A DNA stretch of 64,000 nucleotides from Proteles cristata cristata (lineage: Eukaryota > Chordata > Mammalia > Carnivora > Hyaenidae): assembly GCA_017311185.1 (NCBI GenBank), contig JAESUZ010002613.1:372001-436000 (forward strand). The letters run 5' to 3'. How positions within the stretch are numbered: position 1 is the first letter of the stretch; each line of letters starts with the position of its first letter. The notes beneath the pieces were generated by a model that did no database searches, was not told the DNA's origin, and was given only the letters and a program-made list of their open reading frames with translations. The position numbers and the translations under genes were made by a program. Shown piece after piece: positions 32,812 to 43,994 of this stretch.

Positions 32812-32999
32812 TAAAGGAGTGGAGGAGATGACAAATGAGTGCTATTGAGTACAAGGTTTCTTTTTAGAATGACAATTTTCTAAATTGATTGTGATGATGC
32901 TTGCACAAGTCTGTAAACATATTAAAAACCACTGAATCGTACAGTTTAAATGAGTCAATTGTGTGACATATAAATTATACCCCAAGAAAGTTATTTTAT

Positions 33000-33008
33000 T
33001 TATTTTTT

Positions 33009-33039
<31 letters not shown>

Positions 33040-33233
33040 ATGTGTATTTATTTTTTGAGAGAGAGAGAGACAGAGCTTGACCAGAGGAGGGCAAAGGCAG
33101 AGAGAGACAGACTCTGAAGCAGGCTCCAGGCTCTGAGCTGTCAGCACAGAGCCCAACTCGAGCTCACCACTGTGAGATCATGACCTGAGCTGAAGTCGGA
33201 TGCTTAACGGATTGAGCCACCCAGGCGCCCCCC
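33000..33233 (-). mobile_element. Can-SINE, antisense, with (TTTA)n tail
   Basis: The A-tail has become a (TTTA)n microsatellite at about 33000-33046. Head reads ATTGAGCCACCCAGGCGCC. Flanks AAAGTTATTTTA and AAAGCTATTTTA. Sits at the 3' end of the L1M. Confidence 0.93.
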
Positions 33234-33288
33234 GATAAAGCTATTTTAAAAGTCAACCTCATAAAATGGTAAACCTTAAGAAATCTCA

Positions 33289-33328
33289 CAACACACACAC
33301 CCGCACGCACGTGCGCACACACACACCA
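33289..33328. repeat. (CA)n microsatellite with CG interruptions
   Basis: ACACACACACCCGCACGCACGTGCGCACACACAC-like run. Confidence 0.9.
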
Positions 33329-33334
33329 CTCTTT

Positions 33335-33650
33335 TTTACAGCCCTGCACCAGTAACTACTTTAAGATTCTTCCAGTGTTTCTTTGTACAAGTTCAAATAT
33401 ATTTTCTTATCCCCGTTTCTTTCACAAAAATATGCACTCTTCTGCACCTTTCTTCCTTCATTTAATATATCCTTTGAGATTTTTCCATATCAGTACTTAA
33501 AGAATATCCTAATTCTTGTTTGTGTTTTAATAGTTTCCCTTATGTGAACATATCCATTTATTTAACCTGTTACCCCCTGACACACACTTAGGGTTGTTTC
33601 CAGTCATTTGCTATAAGCAACAATGATGCAATGCTTGTTCATTCTTTTTA
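33335..33650 (-). mobile_element. Ancient LINE 3' fragment (L1M-like)
   Basis: TAGGGTTGTTTCCAGTCATTTGCTATAAGCAACAATGATGCAATG is a typical antisense old-L1 string. Confidence 0.6.
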
Positions 33651-33689
33651 ACTTGATTTCATCAGATGACCTTTTGATCTTGGACTGCC

Positions 33690-33830
33690 GTAAGGCAGCA
33701 GAGTCTGTCAAAACTGGGTTGACACCTAGCCTCCTCTGCTAACTGGCTATGACCCTCAGAAAGTTACTTGTATTTTCTGAGTCTTAATTTACTCACTTGT
33801 ACATGGGCAGAAGGTTGGTAATGGATAATA
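33690..33830 (+). mobile_element. MIR fragment
   Basis: AACTGGCTATGACCCTCAGAAAGTTACTTGTATTTTCTGAGTCTTAATTTACTC. Confidence 0.7.
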
Positions 33831-33862
33831 ACACACTGGTGGTAAAAAAAGAATTGGGGAAT

Positions 33863-33915
33863 CCAGGTAAAAAAAAGAAGGAGGAGGAGGAAGAGGAAGA
33901 AAGAGGAAGAGGAGT
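33863..33915. repeat. Homopurine (GAA/GGA)n tract
   Basis: About 50 bp of A and G only (AAGAAGGAGGAGGAGGAAG). Confidence 0.9.
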
Positions 33916-34970
33916 TGAAAGCTAATCTTATCAGAAAAACGCATGATTCATAAATATAGAAGGAAACCATCCTTTATAGATACCACTGACCGAGGCCATG
34001 ATTATCAGTAGAATTAAAACTAGGTTAAAGTTGTTGATTGAACAGGCTATTCAAACAATCTCAAAGTATCACCCCACAGACTATTTTGCTCATTACAAAG
34101 AGAAACAGGTACCTTTACAATGAAGAGATCAGGCAACACCACTTCATCCACATGATCAAATCTCACATCACCAGTGATGTTACAAACTGATACTCTGTGT
34201 CACCTAATGTGATGCAAAGAAAAGGATGCAACACTGTCTATGTGGAATTCCTACTACAAATATTTAACTGGAGGTTGTTAAAGAGAAAACTATCAGACAA
34301 ACCCAATTTACAGTCTACAAGGCAACAGACTTGGAATCTTCAAAACTTCAATTTCATAAAAGACCAAAAAGGCCAAGATACTACACAACATTAAAGGAAT
34401 CCAAAGAGATAATTACTTTGTGTTGGGTGGCGGAGCAGGTGAGAGAGAGAGAGAGAGAGACAAAGGAAGAAAGACTGATTTTAGACGATATTAGAACAAC
34501 AGGGGCAATCTGAAAAATATTATTTCAATGTAATGATATTGTGGTAAATGGGAGAATTCCCTGTGTCTTAAGAGATACATGCTCCAGAGCTTAGAGATAA
34601 AGTGTTGTTATGTCTGCAACTCACTCTTAAGTGATTTGGGGGAAAAGAAGTGTAGGTGTGCACACGTCTCAGCTAACTCCGCAGATCTAAGGAAATGTCC
34701 TCCCCATGTACCTGAAGGTAAAAGGAACCATATCAAAGTAAATGCCAACAGCCAGTCCTACCTTCATGAAGCTTGTACTTTGAACAGAAGGCAAAGCAAA
34801 AACAGGAAGCAGCTGGAGATGCTTTTGGTTTTGGTTCCAGAAAATCTACCTAGGGCCTACATCTGCAATTTTTTTTAAGCTAGGTAACTTTTAAAACAAA
34901 ACAAGTTATTTAACCTCAGTAAGAATTGTTTCCTCATTTATATGGAAAAAATAGAACTAAAATCTACCAT
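33916..34970. other. No gene seen
   Basis: About 1 kb of unclassified sequence with a (GA)n run at 34441-34461. No convincing exon. Confidence 0.4.
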
Positions 34971-34990
34971 CTAAGTTTGAGATTATAAAA

Positions 34991-35174
34991 TTTTTTTAGT
35001 GTTTTTTTTTCTTTTTATTTCTGAGAGAGAAAGAGAGAGAGAGAGATACAGAATCCGAAATAGGCTCCAGGTTCTGAGCTAGCTGTCAGCACAGAGACCG
35101 ATGCAGGGCTCAAACCCATGAACCGTGAGATCATGACCTGAGCCGAAGTCAGACACTTAACCGACTGAGCGCCC
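34991..35174 (-). mobile_element. Can-SINE, antisense
   Basis: 20-bp flanks CTAAGTTTGAGATTATAAAA (34971-34990) and CTAAGTATGAGTTTATAAAA (35175-35194), 18 of 20 matching. Confidence 0.95.
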
Positions 35175-35262
35175 CTAAGTATGAGTTTATAAAACAGCAT
35201 ATATAATACACCTTTGTAAAGCATCCTTTATTGATGACTCTCATTAAAATATATTAGTCTCA

Positions 35263-35466
35263 GGACACCTGGGTGGCTCAGTCAGTTAAGCATCTGACTC
35301 TTGATCGTAGTTCAGGTCACACAGTTTGTGAGACTGAGCCCTGCGTCTAGCTCTGCACTGACCACGCAGAGCCTGCTTGGGATTCTCTCCCTCCCTCTCT
35401 CCTGTCCTTCCCCTGCTAGTGCTCTCTCAAAATACATAAATAAACTTTATATATATATATATATAT
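35263..35466 (+). mobile_element. Can-SINE with (AT)n tail
   Basis: GACACCTGGGTGGCTCAGTCAG head; the tail has become (AT)n at 35450-35466. Confidence 0.92.
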
Positions 35467-35469
35467 CTC

Positions 35470-35705
35470 CTAGAATAAAAGTGGGAAAGAAGGAAGGCTC
35501 CTGATGTTCCCACCATTGCTTCCTTATCAGAAAATCCAGCATAGAATCTCCCATTTAGCTTATGCTCACAATTATTGGTTGAAGAAGTAACAATAAGACA
35601 TTATGGGACAAAATGCCTTAAAAAAGTCTTTTGGAATACAAATGCCATTGGAATTAAATGAAGGAATAATAGGAGCTGCTGCAGTGAGAGACAGCAGCTC
35701 CTTAA
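35470..35705. other. No gene seen
   Basis: Unclassified. Confidence 0.35.
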
Positions 35706-35880
35706 TGACAGCACATATTTATGTACATATAAATTTGTGAAAGACCTTTTATACACATTATCTCATTTTCACCTCAAAATAACCCCCATTTAATAGAAGG
35801 AGAAACTGAGACTTGAAAAGATAAATTTCCACATAGCACAGAGCTCAAATCTGTGTGTTCCACTCAGCCACATAAGAATG
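35706..35880 (-). mobile_element. MIR
   Basis: CCTTTTATACACATTATCTCATTTTCACCTC ... AGAAGGAGAAACTGAGACTTGAAAAG, antisense MIR. Confidence 0.75.
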
Positions 35881-36980
35881 GAAATAATTCATAGCTTGTG
35901 AACCTCGCAATCTTTTCCCCAAGGTCTCTGCTGCGACAGAGTGAGTCACTGATCACCACTCCTAAATTCATACGTTTTCTACAGAAAAATGCCAAAAATC
36001 TGCCCTGGGATTGCTTCTATTGATATTCAGAAAGATGAAGATTTGGCCTTTTAACTACCTGATTCAGCTACTTTAAAAGTGGAGCTTAAATTCCCCTTTC
36101 TAGTGTGGTTGTGCGACTGAGACAGAGAGGAAGTGAGCAGTAGAGGTTATTTTCATCTCAAGGTGACGCTGTCTACATTTGAGTGACATTAATCATAACT
36201 CAAAAATTTTCTGAAAAATTTTCTGGGGAAAACTCTTAGCTGCTTTATTGTTTCAGTTCACTTTTTAAACATCATGTCATGTTGTGGGCAGAGATAATGT
36301 ATTTTATTTCTTTCTTCCAGAGATTTCCAAATTATTTCCATACTCACCTATATTATCACAGCCATCACAAAAACCAGCAGGGGCTCTGTAATTCCATTTT
36401 TGCCCTCTTTCTGTCCACCCATCACAACTTCCTTCCCTTCAATAAGGGTTTAGCACAAGTGGCTATTGGATTTGGCAAAGGTACTTAGAAATGGTACCGT
36501 CAAAGACTGTTGATAAGAATTTGAATCGGGGTGGCAATTAGAAAAGATTCTGACTTTATTCACGCTCTCTCTCTCTCTCAGAAATGAAATAAAAAAGACA
36601 GGTAAGTTAGAACAACGGGCAAATATGTGAGACAAATAATCAAAATTAAGAGACAGCAAGAAAGAATTATAGATATTATAATAGTATCATTAGCATATGT
36701 GTCGGGGGGAAATGACAGAGGGATGCATATCAAAATCTCAAAGTGAGGTGGAATCACATCTTTGTGAGGTGGAATTAAGGAGAATTTCCCGTATCCTGTG
36801 CATTGTCTATTTCTGTAATAAATTTTGATTAATCTTACGTCTAGACTCAAAAAAAAACAAAACAAAACATGTAAGATATATATTCAATGTGCCCCTTGCC
36901 ATCCTTTCCTCTTCATGTTGGGAGCAGCTAGTGCTTCACCTACATTACTACATTTAGTAATATCAAAGATAGCTTGTCAG
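35881..36980. other. No gene seen
   Basis: About 1.1 kb of unclassified sequence. A small (AAAAC)n run at 36849-36868. Confidence 0.4.
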
Positions 36981-36998
36981 CTCCAGAAGTTTGCATTT

Positions 36999-37203
36999 TT
37001 TTAATGTTTTATTTATTTTTGAGAGAGAGAGAGAAAAAAAAAAGAGTGAGTGGGGGAGGAGCAAAAGAAAGGGAACAGAGGATCCAAGGTGGACTCTGTG
37101 CTGACACCACGAGCCCAGTATGGGACTCAAACCCATGAACCAAACCTGTGAGATCATGACTTGAGCTGAAGCCAGATACTCAATTGACTGAGTCACCCAG
37201 GCA
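36999..37203 (-). mobile_element. Can-SINE, antisense
   Basis: Flanks CTCCAGAAGTTTGCATTT (36981-36998) and the related CTCCTAGAAGTCTACATTC from 37204. Confidence 0.93.
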
Positions 37204-37519
37204 CTCCTAGAAGTCTACATTCTTATAGAATGACAGGATAGTATTTAGAAAGGACATTTAAAAATCACTTGCAATATCCCCAATAATTGGTATCACAGCC
37301 CAGACACAGGCTGATTATATACTTGCAGTGACCAAGAAAATCACTGTCTTCTGAAGCAGCCCTTGGTGTCTTCTAGCTTTGGTGTGATATTCCTAACGAT
37401 GACATACAGGAACAGCAACTGATCTAGACACCAATATCCACAGCATGTCAGGCTAAGCAGATGGAAGCATTATTGCATCCGAGAAAACTAACATTATTAC
37501 TGATTATCTAATATGCAGC
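37204..37519. other. No gene seen
   Basis: Unclassified, roughly 300 bp. Confidence 0.35.
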
Positions 37520-37872
37520 TCCTATTCAAATTTCCTCAACTGCCCCCAAAATGTCCTTTATAGCTTTTTTTTTAAGTCCAGGATCCAAACAAAAGTTACA
37601 TGTTGCATTTGGTTGTCATAGCTCTTCAATCTCCTTTAATCTAGGCCAGTCCCCTATGTATTTTCTTTTATTTTGTTTTGTTTCTCTTTCACGACATTGA
37701 CATTTTCGAAGATCGCAGGCCAGCTGTTTTGCAGTATGTCCCGCAATCTGGATTTCCCTGATTACTTCCTCATGATTAGATTTAGATTAAACATTTTTGC
37801 AAGAATTCTGCATCAGTGATATTGTGTTCTTCTCACTGCATCAGGTTGTCCAGTTTTACTGTTATCTTTTTC
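37520..37872 (-). mobile_element. Ancient LINE 3' region (L1ME-like)
   Basis: Second copy of the family at 30475-31148: ATTCAAATTTCCTCAACTGCC, ATGTTGCATTTGGTTGTCAT, CACGACATTGACATTTTCGA, TTCCTCATGATTAGATTTAG and GATATTGTGTTCTTCTCACTGCATCA. Confidence 0.68.
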
Positions 37873-37964
37873 TTTGTGTTATTACTGTGGGTACTAAGTG
37901 CGAATCAGCCAATAAATAAAATTTTTAAAACAAGAAATAAATATAACGTTAAAAACAGTTACTA

Positions 37965-38105
37965 TGACCACCAGCTGTGCAAGGCATAGTGCCAGACATC
38001 TAAAATATATTATCTCATTTAAACTTCACAACAATCTTGCAAAAAACCTGAGGTTCAGAGAAGTTAAATAACTTGCCCAAAGACACACATATAGTGACAG
38101 AAAAA
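37965..38105 (-). mobile_element. MIR
   Basis: CAAGGCATAGTGCCAGACATC ... TTATCTCATTTAAACTTCACAACAATC ... AGAGAAGTTAAATAACTTGCCCAAAG, clear antisense MIR. Confidence 0.92.
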
Positions 38106-38126
38106 TATGTGCATGCACATGTGAAT

Positions 38127-38142
38127 TCTCTCTCTTTCTCTG

Positions 38143-38204
<62 letters not shown>
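38127..38204. repeat. Compound (TC)n-(AC)n microsatellite
   Basis: (TC)n to about 38165, then (AC)n to 38204, uninterrupted over its last 38 bases. Confidence 0.97.
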
Positions 38205-38206
<2 letters not shown>

Positions 38207-38896
38207 TAACATATGATCTCAGGGGTCATGCTGTCTATGAGGACCCTCCAGGGACAACTGAAGAACCACTACCTTAGACTCATCTTGTGGAGACCTATCT
38301 AGTTTTCAACAATTGGATTACTATGGAGAAGGAACTGAAAACAAATTATCTGTGGTCTATATAAAATTATTTCATACTTGGAAGTATTCTTATTTGGAGA
38401 TGGGCCACATTTCCACCATAGCCAAGAAAATAGGGCAATGGTTCCATAAATTATTATAACATTCTGGTGTTTTGTTCATCTTTTTTTTTCTTTTACTATT
38501 CTGTAACAAAATGAGAAAAACAAAGACAATGTAGAGAATTTTTCATAAATCTCAATATATTTTTAATTTTAAAAGTATGGTCTCCCTCAACTTTAGATAT
38601 TAAATGTCCTTTATGAGATGAAAGTGAAGAGGTCATTTTTAAAAAAATATATCTTTACTGTAGAAAAATAATCATTGTCAACAGTGCTGCCAATTTTATC
38701 TTATTTTTTATAATTTTGCTTATGTATAAAATTCAAAAATTTGAGCCCCACTAATTTAGGGAACACTATATAATTTTTAAATTATTTTTGAGAAGCTAAC
38801 TTGAATAAAGGAAGTTCACCCCAAAAAGAAACCAGATCTGAAATATTTCTGAATTTCTCTAAAACTCAACTACAAAATATCTCAAAGCCTGCAGGT
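38205..38896. other. No gene seen
   Basis: AT-rich, unclassified. Confidence 0.4.
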
Positions 38897-38912
38897 CTCA
38901 GGAATACATTTT

Positions 38913-39121
38913 TTTTAACGTTTTATTTATTTCTAGGAGAGAGAGAGAAACAGCGTGAGCAGGGGAGGATCAGAGAGAGAGGGAGTCACAGACTGAAACA
39001 GGCTCCAGGCTCTGAGATGGCAGTCAGCACAGAGCCCAACGCGGGGCTCGAACCCACGAACCGTGAGATCATGACCTAGGCGAAAGTCGGACGCTTAACC
39101 CACTAAGCCACCCAGGTGCCC
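38913..39121 (-). mobile_element. Can-SINE, antisense, young
   Basis: Perfect 16-bp duplication CTCAGGAATACATTTT at 38897-38912 and 39122-39137. Reads the same subgroup marker (sense GTCCGACTTTCGC) as 3531, 4605 and 45993. Confidence 0.96.
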
Positions 39122-39137
39122 CTCAGGAATACATTTT

Positions 39138-39765
39138 AAAAGATTTGTTAAAAGCATTTCACGTTTGCCACTTGCATTATTTAAATGCCCTCTTCCAATG
39201 CACCGATACTTCCTGTTTTGAATGGACCCTCAGTGATTTAAGTTAATTTACTCAGTCAACAAACTTTCAGAGTCCCTAATCTGTACAAGATACTCTATTT
39301 GGTGCCTGGGAAAAGTCTGGAGAGCTCTCTCTTGCTTTATGTCTTAGGTCAAAGGTCTCCTGCCCCTCTCACTCATAAGAAAGAATGAAAGCCTTCCTTG
39401 CGGCTGTGGTCTCCTAGCCTGACCTACATGACTCCCTTTATGTGACTATGTTTGTCTCCCTCACCAAGTGAATTCTTCCAAAGAAAACACTATCTCATTC
39501 AATACTGTATTCTTAGCATGGTGCATTTACAGCTGGGGGGGGGGGGGAGGGAATCAGCATAAATTAACAGAATAAATGTATTTTACAGATGAGGAAACTA
39601 AAGTTTGGACAGCCTCTCCTTTGGACAGGCTGAAGGAGAGAAAGATCTTGATGTCTGTCTGGAACTTCAAAGTCAACCTGCCCACAAGTCCCTCCTTGAA
39701 CAAACAAACAAAAATCTGGTCTTTGTCCAGAGTTCTCTTTTTCTAAAAATGGCATTCCCAGTCGC
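39138..39765. other. No gene; 13-base G run
   Basis: Possible L2 tail near 39440-39560 (CTATCTCATTCAATACTGTATTCTTAGCATGGTG). G13 at 39535-39547. Confidence 0.4.
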
Positions 39766-39769
39766 TCAA

Positions 39770-40608
39770 GGAAAAACTCAAGTCATCTTGACTCTCTCTT
39801 CCCTCTATCCTCACATCTAATCAATTAACAATCTTTTCAGTTATCATCGTCAAGTTTAGCATCTTTCCAATCTCTTTCTTTCTCTCCAAGCCATCCGCCA
39901 CCACCCTAGATTCAAGCTACCATCATTCCTTGTGCAGAATACAAGAATGACTTGTTACTTCTCATCCACATATTCACTTTGGCCAATCCTCTCCTCCAAT
40001 CTCTTCTTCACATAACAGACAAGGTGATGTCTTCCATATCATTCTACATATATAATTCATCTACCTAATTAAAGCCCTTTATTAGGTTCTTATTGCTCTT
40101 AGGATAAAGACCAAAATTCACAGAAGGCTCAGAAAATTCTCCAGACTCTGCCCACCTCTCCAGCCTATCTGGTCCCTCTCCCCTTGCTCTGCTTCCATAT
40201 ACTGAGGACCTCCTTTCAAATCCTCATATTCACTGCTCTTTCTTTTGTACACTGAACATGCAGTGTCCCTTGTCAGAAGCCTTCTTTGTGTCCCCGTTAA
40301 CACCTCTCATTGACAACCTAAGTTACTCATTCTTCAAGTTTCTTGAAGTGTCACCTGCTCTAGGAATCCTTCTCTGATTCCCCTAGACAAGGTGAAAGCA
40401 CCAGTGAGCCACTTATAGCACATTATAGCACATCTCCTTTTTGCTAGTAACATTCATCACACTGTGACTACTTATCCAGTGATTGTCTCCCTGTCCCTGG
40501 TAGAATAGAAACTCCACGAAGGCAGGGGAACTCTCTGTTTCCACTGATATATCCCCAGTTCTGAAAACACAGTAGCTGCTCAATTAATATTTGTTGTTAA
40601 AATGATGA
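39770..40608 (+). mobile_element. L2 LINE 3' region
   Basis: A long sense L2: CTTAGGATAAAGACCAAAATTC, CTCCAGACTCTGCCCACCTCTCCAGCC, CTTGAAGTGTCACCTGCTC, CATCACACTGTGACTAC, GAAACTCCACGAAGGCAGGGGAAC ... CAGTAGCTGCTCAATTAATATTTGTTG. No frame survives. Confidence 0.85.
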
Positions 40609-40614
40609 GCTGGG

Positions 40615-40740
40615 ACCAAATGGTAACAGGATGGTAATGGACCATTTTCCATTTGCAAATATGTAAACAGAGGCAGAAAGAAGTGCAGTTATTCAAGGTC
40701 ATAGAGATAGTGATAGACCCAAATCTAACCCATCATTCAG
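40615..40740 (-). mobile_element. MIR fragment, weak
   Basis: AAATATGTAAACAGAGGCAGAAAGAAGTGCAGTTATTCAAGGTCA. Confidence 0.5.
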
Positions 40741-40816
40741 CTCATTTGTCCCCTCAAAACACTAAAAAATGTGGGTAGGAAAGGGAGGGTCTTAGAATAA
40801 TAAAGTTAGTAATGAG

Positions 40817-41002
40817 GGGAGTCTAGGTGGCTCAGCTGGGTTGAGTGTCTGACTTTGCCTCAGGTGATCTCGCACTTGGTGAGTTAGAGCTGTCAGCAGA
40901 GCCTGAGACCTGCTTCAGATTCTGTGCCCCTCCTCTGCTCACTCTCTCTCTCTCTCTCAAAGAACAAATAAACATTAAATTTTTTTTCAAAGAAGGAAAA
41001 GG
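40817..41002 (+). mobile_element. Can-SINE, internally reduced
   Basis: GGAGTCTAGGTGGCTCAGC head; short deletions after the B box; flanks GTAATGAG at 40809-40816 and 41003-41010. Confidence 0.9.
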
Positions 41003-41010
41003 GTAATGAG

Positions 41011-41445
41011 AAGGTGGTGAGAGAGACAGATGTCAAGGAAGACAACTTCTGAATCTGCCTCGTTTCACATCAATCACACTGGTTGCCTCCATACTACCAA
41101 CAATCAGATTCTATGCCTAGAAAAGCACAAATGTTAGACAGACACACATAACCACCACCACACCCTTCTCCTTAAGGGACAGTATAAAATAACACGTTTT
41201 CATCCGGAAAGAAGACCCCACAGGAGGGAACACTGCTGCCACTCCGATTGTCTTCAAACAAAAACAAAAACAAAACAAAACACCAAATGGGCAGTTTGGC
41301 CACCTGGATTGCTTCTCAGCAATCAACAGAGAAAATGGCCTTCCCACCACTTTCTAGAGCAGGAATCAGGGGGAAAAAAAAAGGATTAAATGAGGCAGAA
41401 ACCATTTGAAGTCTTCTTATCCTCTGGGAATTAAGAGAACAATTC
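41011..41445. other. No gene seen
   Basis: Unclassified; (AAAAC)n run near 41262-41282. Confidence 0.4.
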
Positions 41446-41459
41446 ACGTAAAGCAATTT

Positions 41460-41569
41460 GTTTAAGTTTTTATTTATTTAAGTAATCTCTACACCCAACG
41501 TGGGGCTCAAACCACAGGAAAGAGTCTCCTGTTCTTCCGACTGAGCCAGCCAGGTGCCCCCCCCACCAT
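41460..41569 (-). mobile_element. Short tRNA-type Can-SINE, antisense
   Basis: TTATTTATTTAAGTAATCTCTACACCC ... GACTGAGCCAGCCAGGTGCC; flanks GTAAAGCAATTT (41448-41459) and GTAAAGCATTT (41570-41580). Confidence 0.9.
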
Positions 41570-41646
41570 GTAAAGCATTTAAAAACCTTGCTAACACACT
41601 GGCAGTTCTGAACACAGGTACCAATGGAAAAAACAGTGACAAGCGC

Positions 41647-41748
41647 TCAACAGCAACATGCATTGTCCACACGCTGCTGAGGCGAAATTATATCTGTCAC
41701 AGAGGCCAAAGTTTCAGGCTCACTGCTGTTCATCTTGCCTGGCACCCA
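41647..41748 (-). other. Candidate exon with ATG, downstream of the 43.6-kb donor
   Basis: On the minus strand a strong acceptor (GGACTTTTCTCTTTCTTGCAG, ending at 41749) is followed by TGGGTGCCAGGCAAG and an ATG at 41733-41731 with A at -3. A 28-codon frame (MNSSEPETLASVTDIISPQQ...) runs to TGA at 41649-41647. Composition is protein-like and unlike the surrounding repeats. I see only weak donors before the TGA, so the exon's 3' limit is unknown and I cannot name a gene. It lies 1.86 kb downstream of the candidate first exon ending at 43608. Could be chance. Confidence 0.3.
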
Positions 41749-41749
41749 C

Positions 41750-43084
41750 TGCAAGAAAGAGAAAAGTCCAAGAGTGCTCTGTGGAATAAATACTCATGCA
41801 GTCTACATCCACCCTGGAGTTTCTGAGTGAGGTAGAGAAGGGGTGGGGAAGGTTTTCAGAGATTGGAAAAAGACTTGGAGAGACATGATATATTGGTAAT
41901 AAGAGAGAAACTTGGACATGGAAATGAAAAATGGGAATTGTAAATGGAGAAACAGGGAAAAAAACCTGAAAGAACTTCAAGAGACATAGACGGGTGGGGC
42001 AAGCAAGGTATAGGCAAAAAGGGTAGGGTGCCCAGGAGAATAGACAGTAAGTACCAGAGAAATGTAGAGAGAGGCAAAGCCTGGCAGTCTTTTCCCAAAT
42101 CCCAAAGCTGCTCATTGCATCCCAATAAATCACTCTACTACAAAGCCCATACAATAGACTGTCCTTTGCATTCAGTCACAAGCAGCATTTAACGAAGCAT
42201 CACCCAGCTGCAACTTTGTAGACCTAAGGGTCTGAATCAAAAATGAACAAAATTTGTTCATCAGCAGAAGACAAGTAATGACTTTCACTCAGTGCCTGAC
42301 CTGGCCATAAAAAGGTTTGGCAGTTTAGAGTTAAACATAAAATGCTCTGGCATTTCTCCTTCTTTTGACATTCCAGGAGGGGGTGTGGTTGACCCCCAAG
42401 TCCATTCATTTCCAAGGTTGTAGATCTCTCAAGCTAAGACTGGCCCCATCTGTTGTGGAGTCAGCCAGCTGTTTATCTCCAAGTAACACTTATTGTACTA
42501 ATCATCCTAATAACACAAGAAAAAAGCCAAAATCATACAAGCCAGAATCCTTACTGTCCTATTAAATGTGTCAGTTCGCTGAAAAACAAAACCCAAAAAA
42601 AATCCAAAAACACCAGTATATGCTCCAGAGTTTCCCTAGTCAGGATCACTCTTCTTTCAGAAGGTACCTTTTGAGTACCTTTCAGTAATGGTAAATGAAG
42701 GTTAACAGTCCTTCTAACTTTCCCTTTCCCTAATGCATTAAAATGAACCAGGGTTTCCCTAATGATCCCTTCTCCAAACCGTTAGTTGTGACTGGTGACT
42801 GTGCCTCACGAAAAGGCAGCTCATTATGGTACCATTGTCAGTGGCAAGGAGCCTGCTGCAACATAATTTAAAACACTCACACGAGCACAAATCTGTCGGC
42901 TGCACTTCCAAACAATCCTGCAGAAACCATCCTGCAGTCGACAGAAGAAAAACACTTAACAAAAACGCTGCTTCCAGCAGCCTAAGAGAAGCTTCCTTAG
43001 ACACGTGAAATGTTTCTGACTGGCAGGGAGTGCACCATTAAAGGACACTGTCACCTCAAATCAGCAGTAAAGGCGAGACAAACG
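41750..43084. other. No confident gene; gene-proximal unique sequence
   Basis: Mostly non-repetitive sequence upstream of the CpG island. No confident exon. Confidence 0.4.
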
Positions 43085-43112
43085 ACACACACACACACAC
43101 ACACACACACAG
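43085..43112. repeat. (CA)n microsatellite
   Basis: About 14 uninterrupted CA units. Confidence 0.96.
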
Positions 43113-43607
43113 AGCCCCACAAAACTTAACCTACTAAGAAGCACGCTCATCTTAAAAATAGTGTGTGCTTGCCCGAGCGACATAGAAATGTTCTAAAGTA
43201 GTGCAACGACAGTAAATCACTGTCTCCCTTTCTCCCCACGCATCACCCCTTCCCACTCAAACCTCAGCACTCGGGGCCGTCTGTGACAGGACTGCAGTCT
43301 CCCACCTCTGCCTTCTTCTGATTTTCCAACAGCACTTCCCAACATCGTCCCCAACCCAGCCCCCTCTCCCCTCCTCAAAAAGGCTGAGGGGAGTTGCGAC
43401 TGGGGAATTGGCAGGAATCGGTCCTCCGCCGGGGGAAGGTTGCTAGAGTTGTTCTTTGCAGTGACCCAAATTGCAGAGCTTTTCGCTTAGCAGCACTTGC
43501 GAGCACCTCTCCAGCCCTCCCGCCCCCATCTTCCCAAAAGAAAGCCTTGAGAATGTAGCGGGAGGAATAACTTGGTAGAACCATTTGAATAAATCACTTC
43601 AACTCAC

Positions 43608-43885
43608 CTGGTTTGGGATATTTCTCCCCACCCCAGGCATAAACAAAAATGATGTGCGAATGAGTCACGCAGGCAAGGGAACGTGTTGCGATGTCCTAAG
43701 TCCAAGGGCTGGAGCGAGTCCCTGCCCTGGTGCTGCTGCTACTCCTAGCTCAGCTGGAGCAAGCGGCAATCGCAAGCCCAGCAGCAGCAGGGGGGTGGAT
43801 AGACCGTAGCACAATGAATGCAGTGGGGTTTTTGCAATGACATCATCCCTCTGTCCAAAAGGCCCCAATAGCCATGCTCAGGAGC
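43608..43885 (-). other. Candidate first exon of minus-strand gene
   Basis: The sequence CCCAAACCAG|GTGAGT (exon end at 43608, GT at 43607-43606) is a near-consensus splice donor just inside the CpG island. Upstream, transcription from the 43889-43907 ZNF143 motif region would give a first exon of roughly 280 nt. It has no long frame, only a short ATG frame that closes quickly, so it would be 5'UTR. The exon start is inferred and not seen. The intron would run left. Confidence 0.55.
43661..43667. promoter_or_regulatory. AP-1-like site
   Basis: TGAGTCA inside the CpG island; a short motif, so low specificity. Confidence 0.4.
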
Positions 43886-43888
43886 GGT

Positions 43889-43907
43889 GCATTCTGGGAA
43901 TCGTAGT
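43889..43907 (-). promoter_or_regulatory. ZNF143/THAP11-type motif (SBS)
   Basis: Minus strand ACTACGATTCCCAGAATGC. Matches the known consensus ACTACAATTCCCAGAATGC at all but one position. Confidence 0.8.
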
Positions 43908-43946
43908 CCTCTAACGGTCTGGCAGGACACCGAGGCTATCGCGGGA

Positions 43947-43965
43947 ACTACAATGCCCAAAATGC
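43947..43965 (+). promoter_or_regulatory. ZNF143/THAP11-type motif (SBS)
   Basis: Plus strand ACTACAATGCCCAAAATGC, two differences from the consensus; opposite orientation to the site 40 bp to the left. Confidence 0.75.
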
Positions 43966-43994
43966 GCCATGGTCGGACGTGCCTGGAGTGGGCG

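Larger units (their letters stand above)
32060..33005 (+). mobile_element. Ancient L1M: ORF2 end and 3'UTR, split by SINE
   Basis: CTGCTTTGGAAAACAACTTG, AGTTCCTCAAAAGTTCAAACATAGAGTTACC, then after the SINE CCAAATGCCCATCAACTGATGAG, GGTATATCCATACAACAGAACATTATTTGG and AAACCACTGAATCGTACAGTTTAAATG. This is the sense text whose antisense occurs at 5091-5350 and 28145-28618. ORF2 is decayed beyond translation. Confidence 0.88.

Noticed and set aside
32540..33000. Possible host exon near ATCCAAATGCCCATCAACTG
   Set aside because: The string is the stereotyped end of old L1 ORF2/3'UTR.
38127..38204. Regular short repeats considered as an array of functional repeats
   Set aside because: Simple dinucleotide microsatellite; no spacers and a eukaryotic context rule out a CRISPR array.
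41720..42154. 144-codon minus-strand frame
   Set aside because: Begins with TTG, is Phe/Leu/Pro-rich without a domain, and runs through the polypyrimidine acceptor of the candidate exon in another frame.
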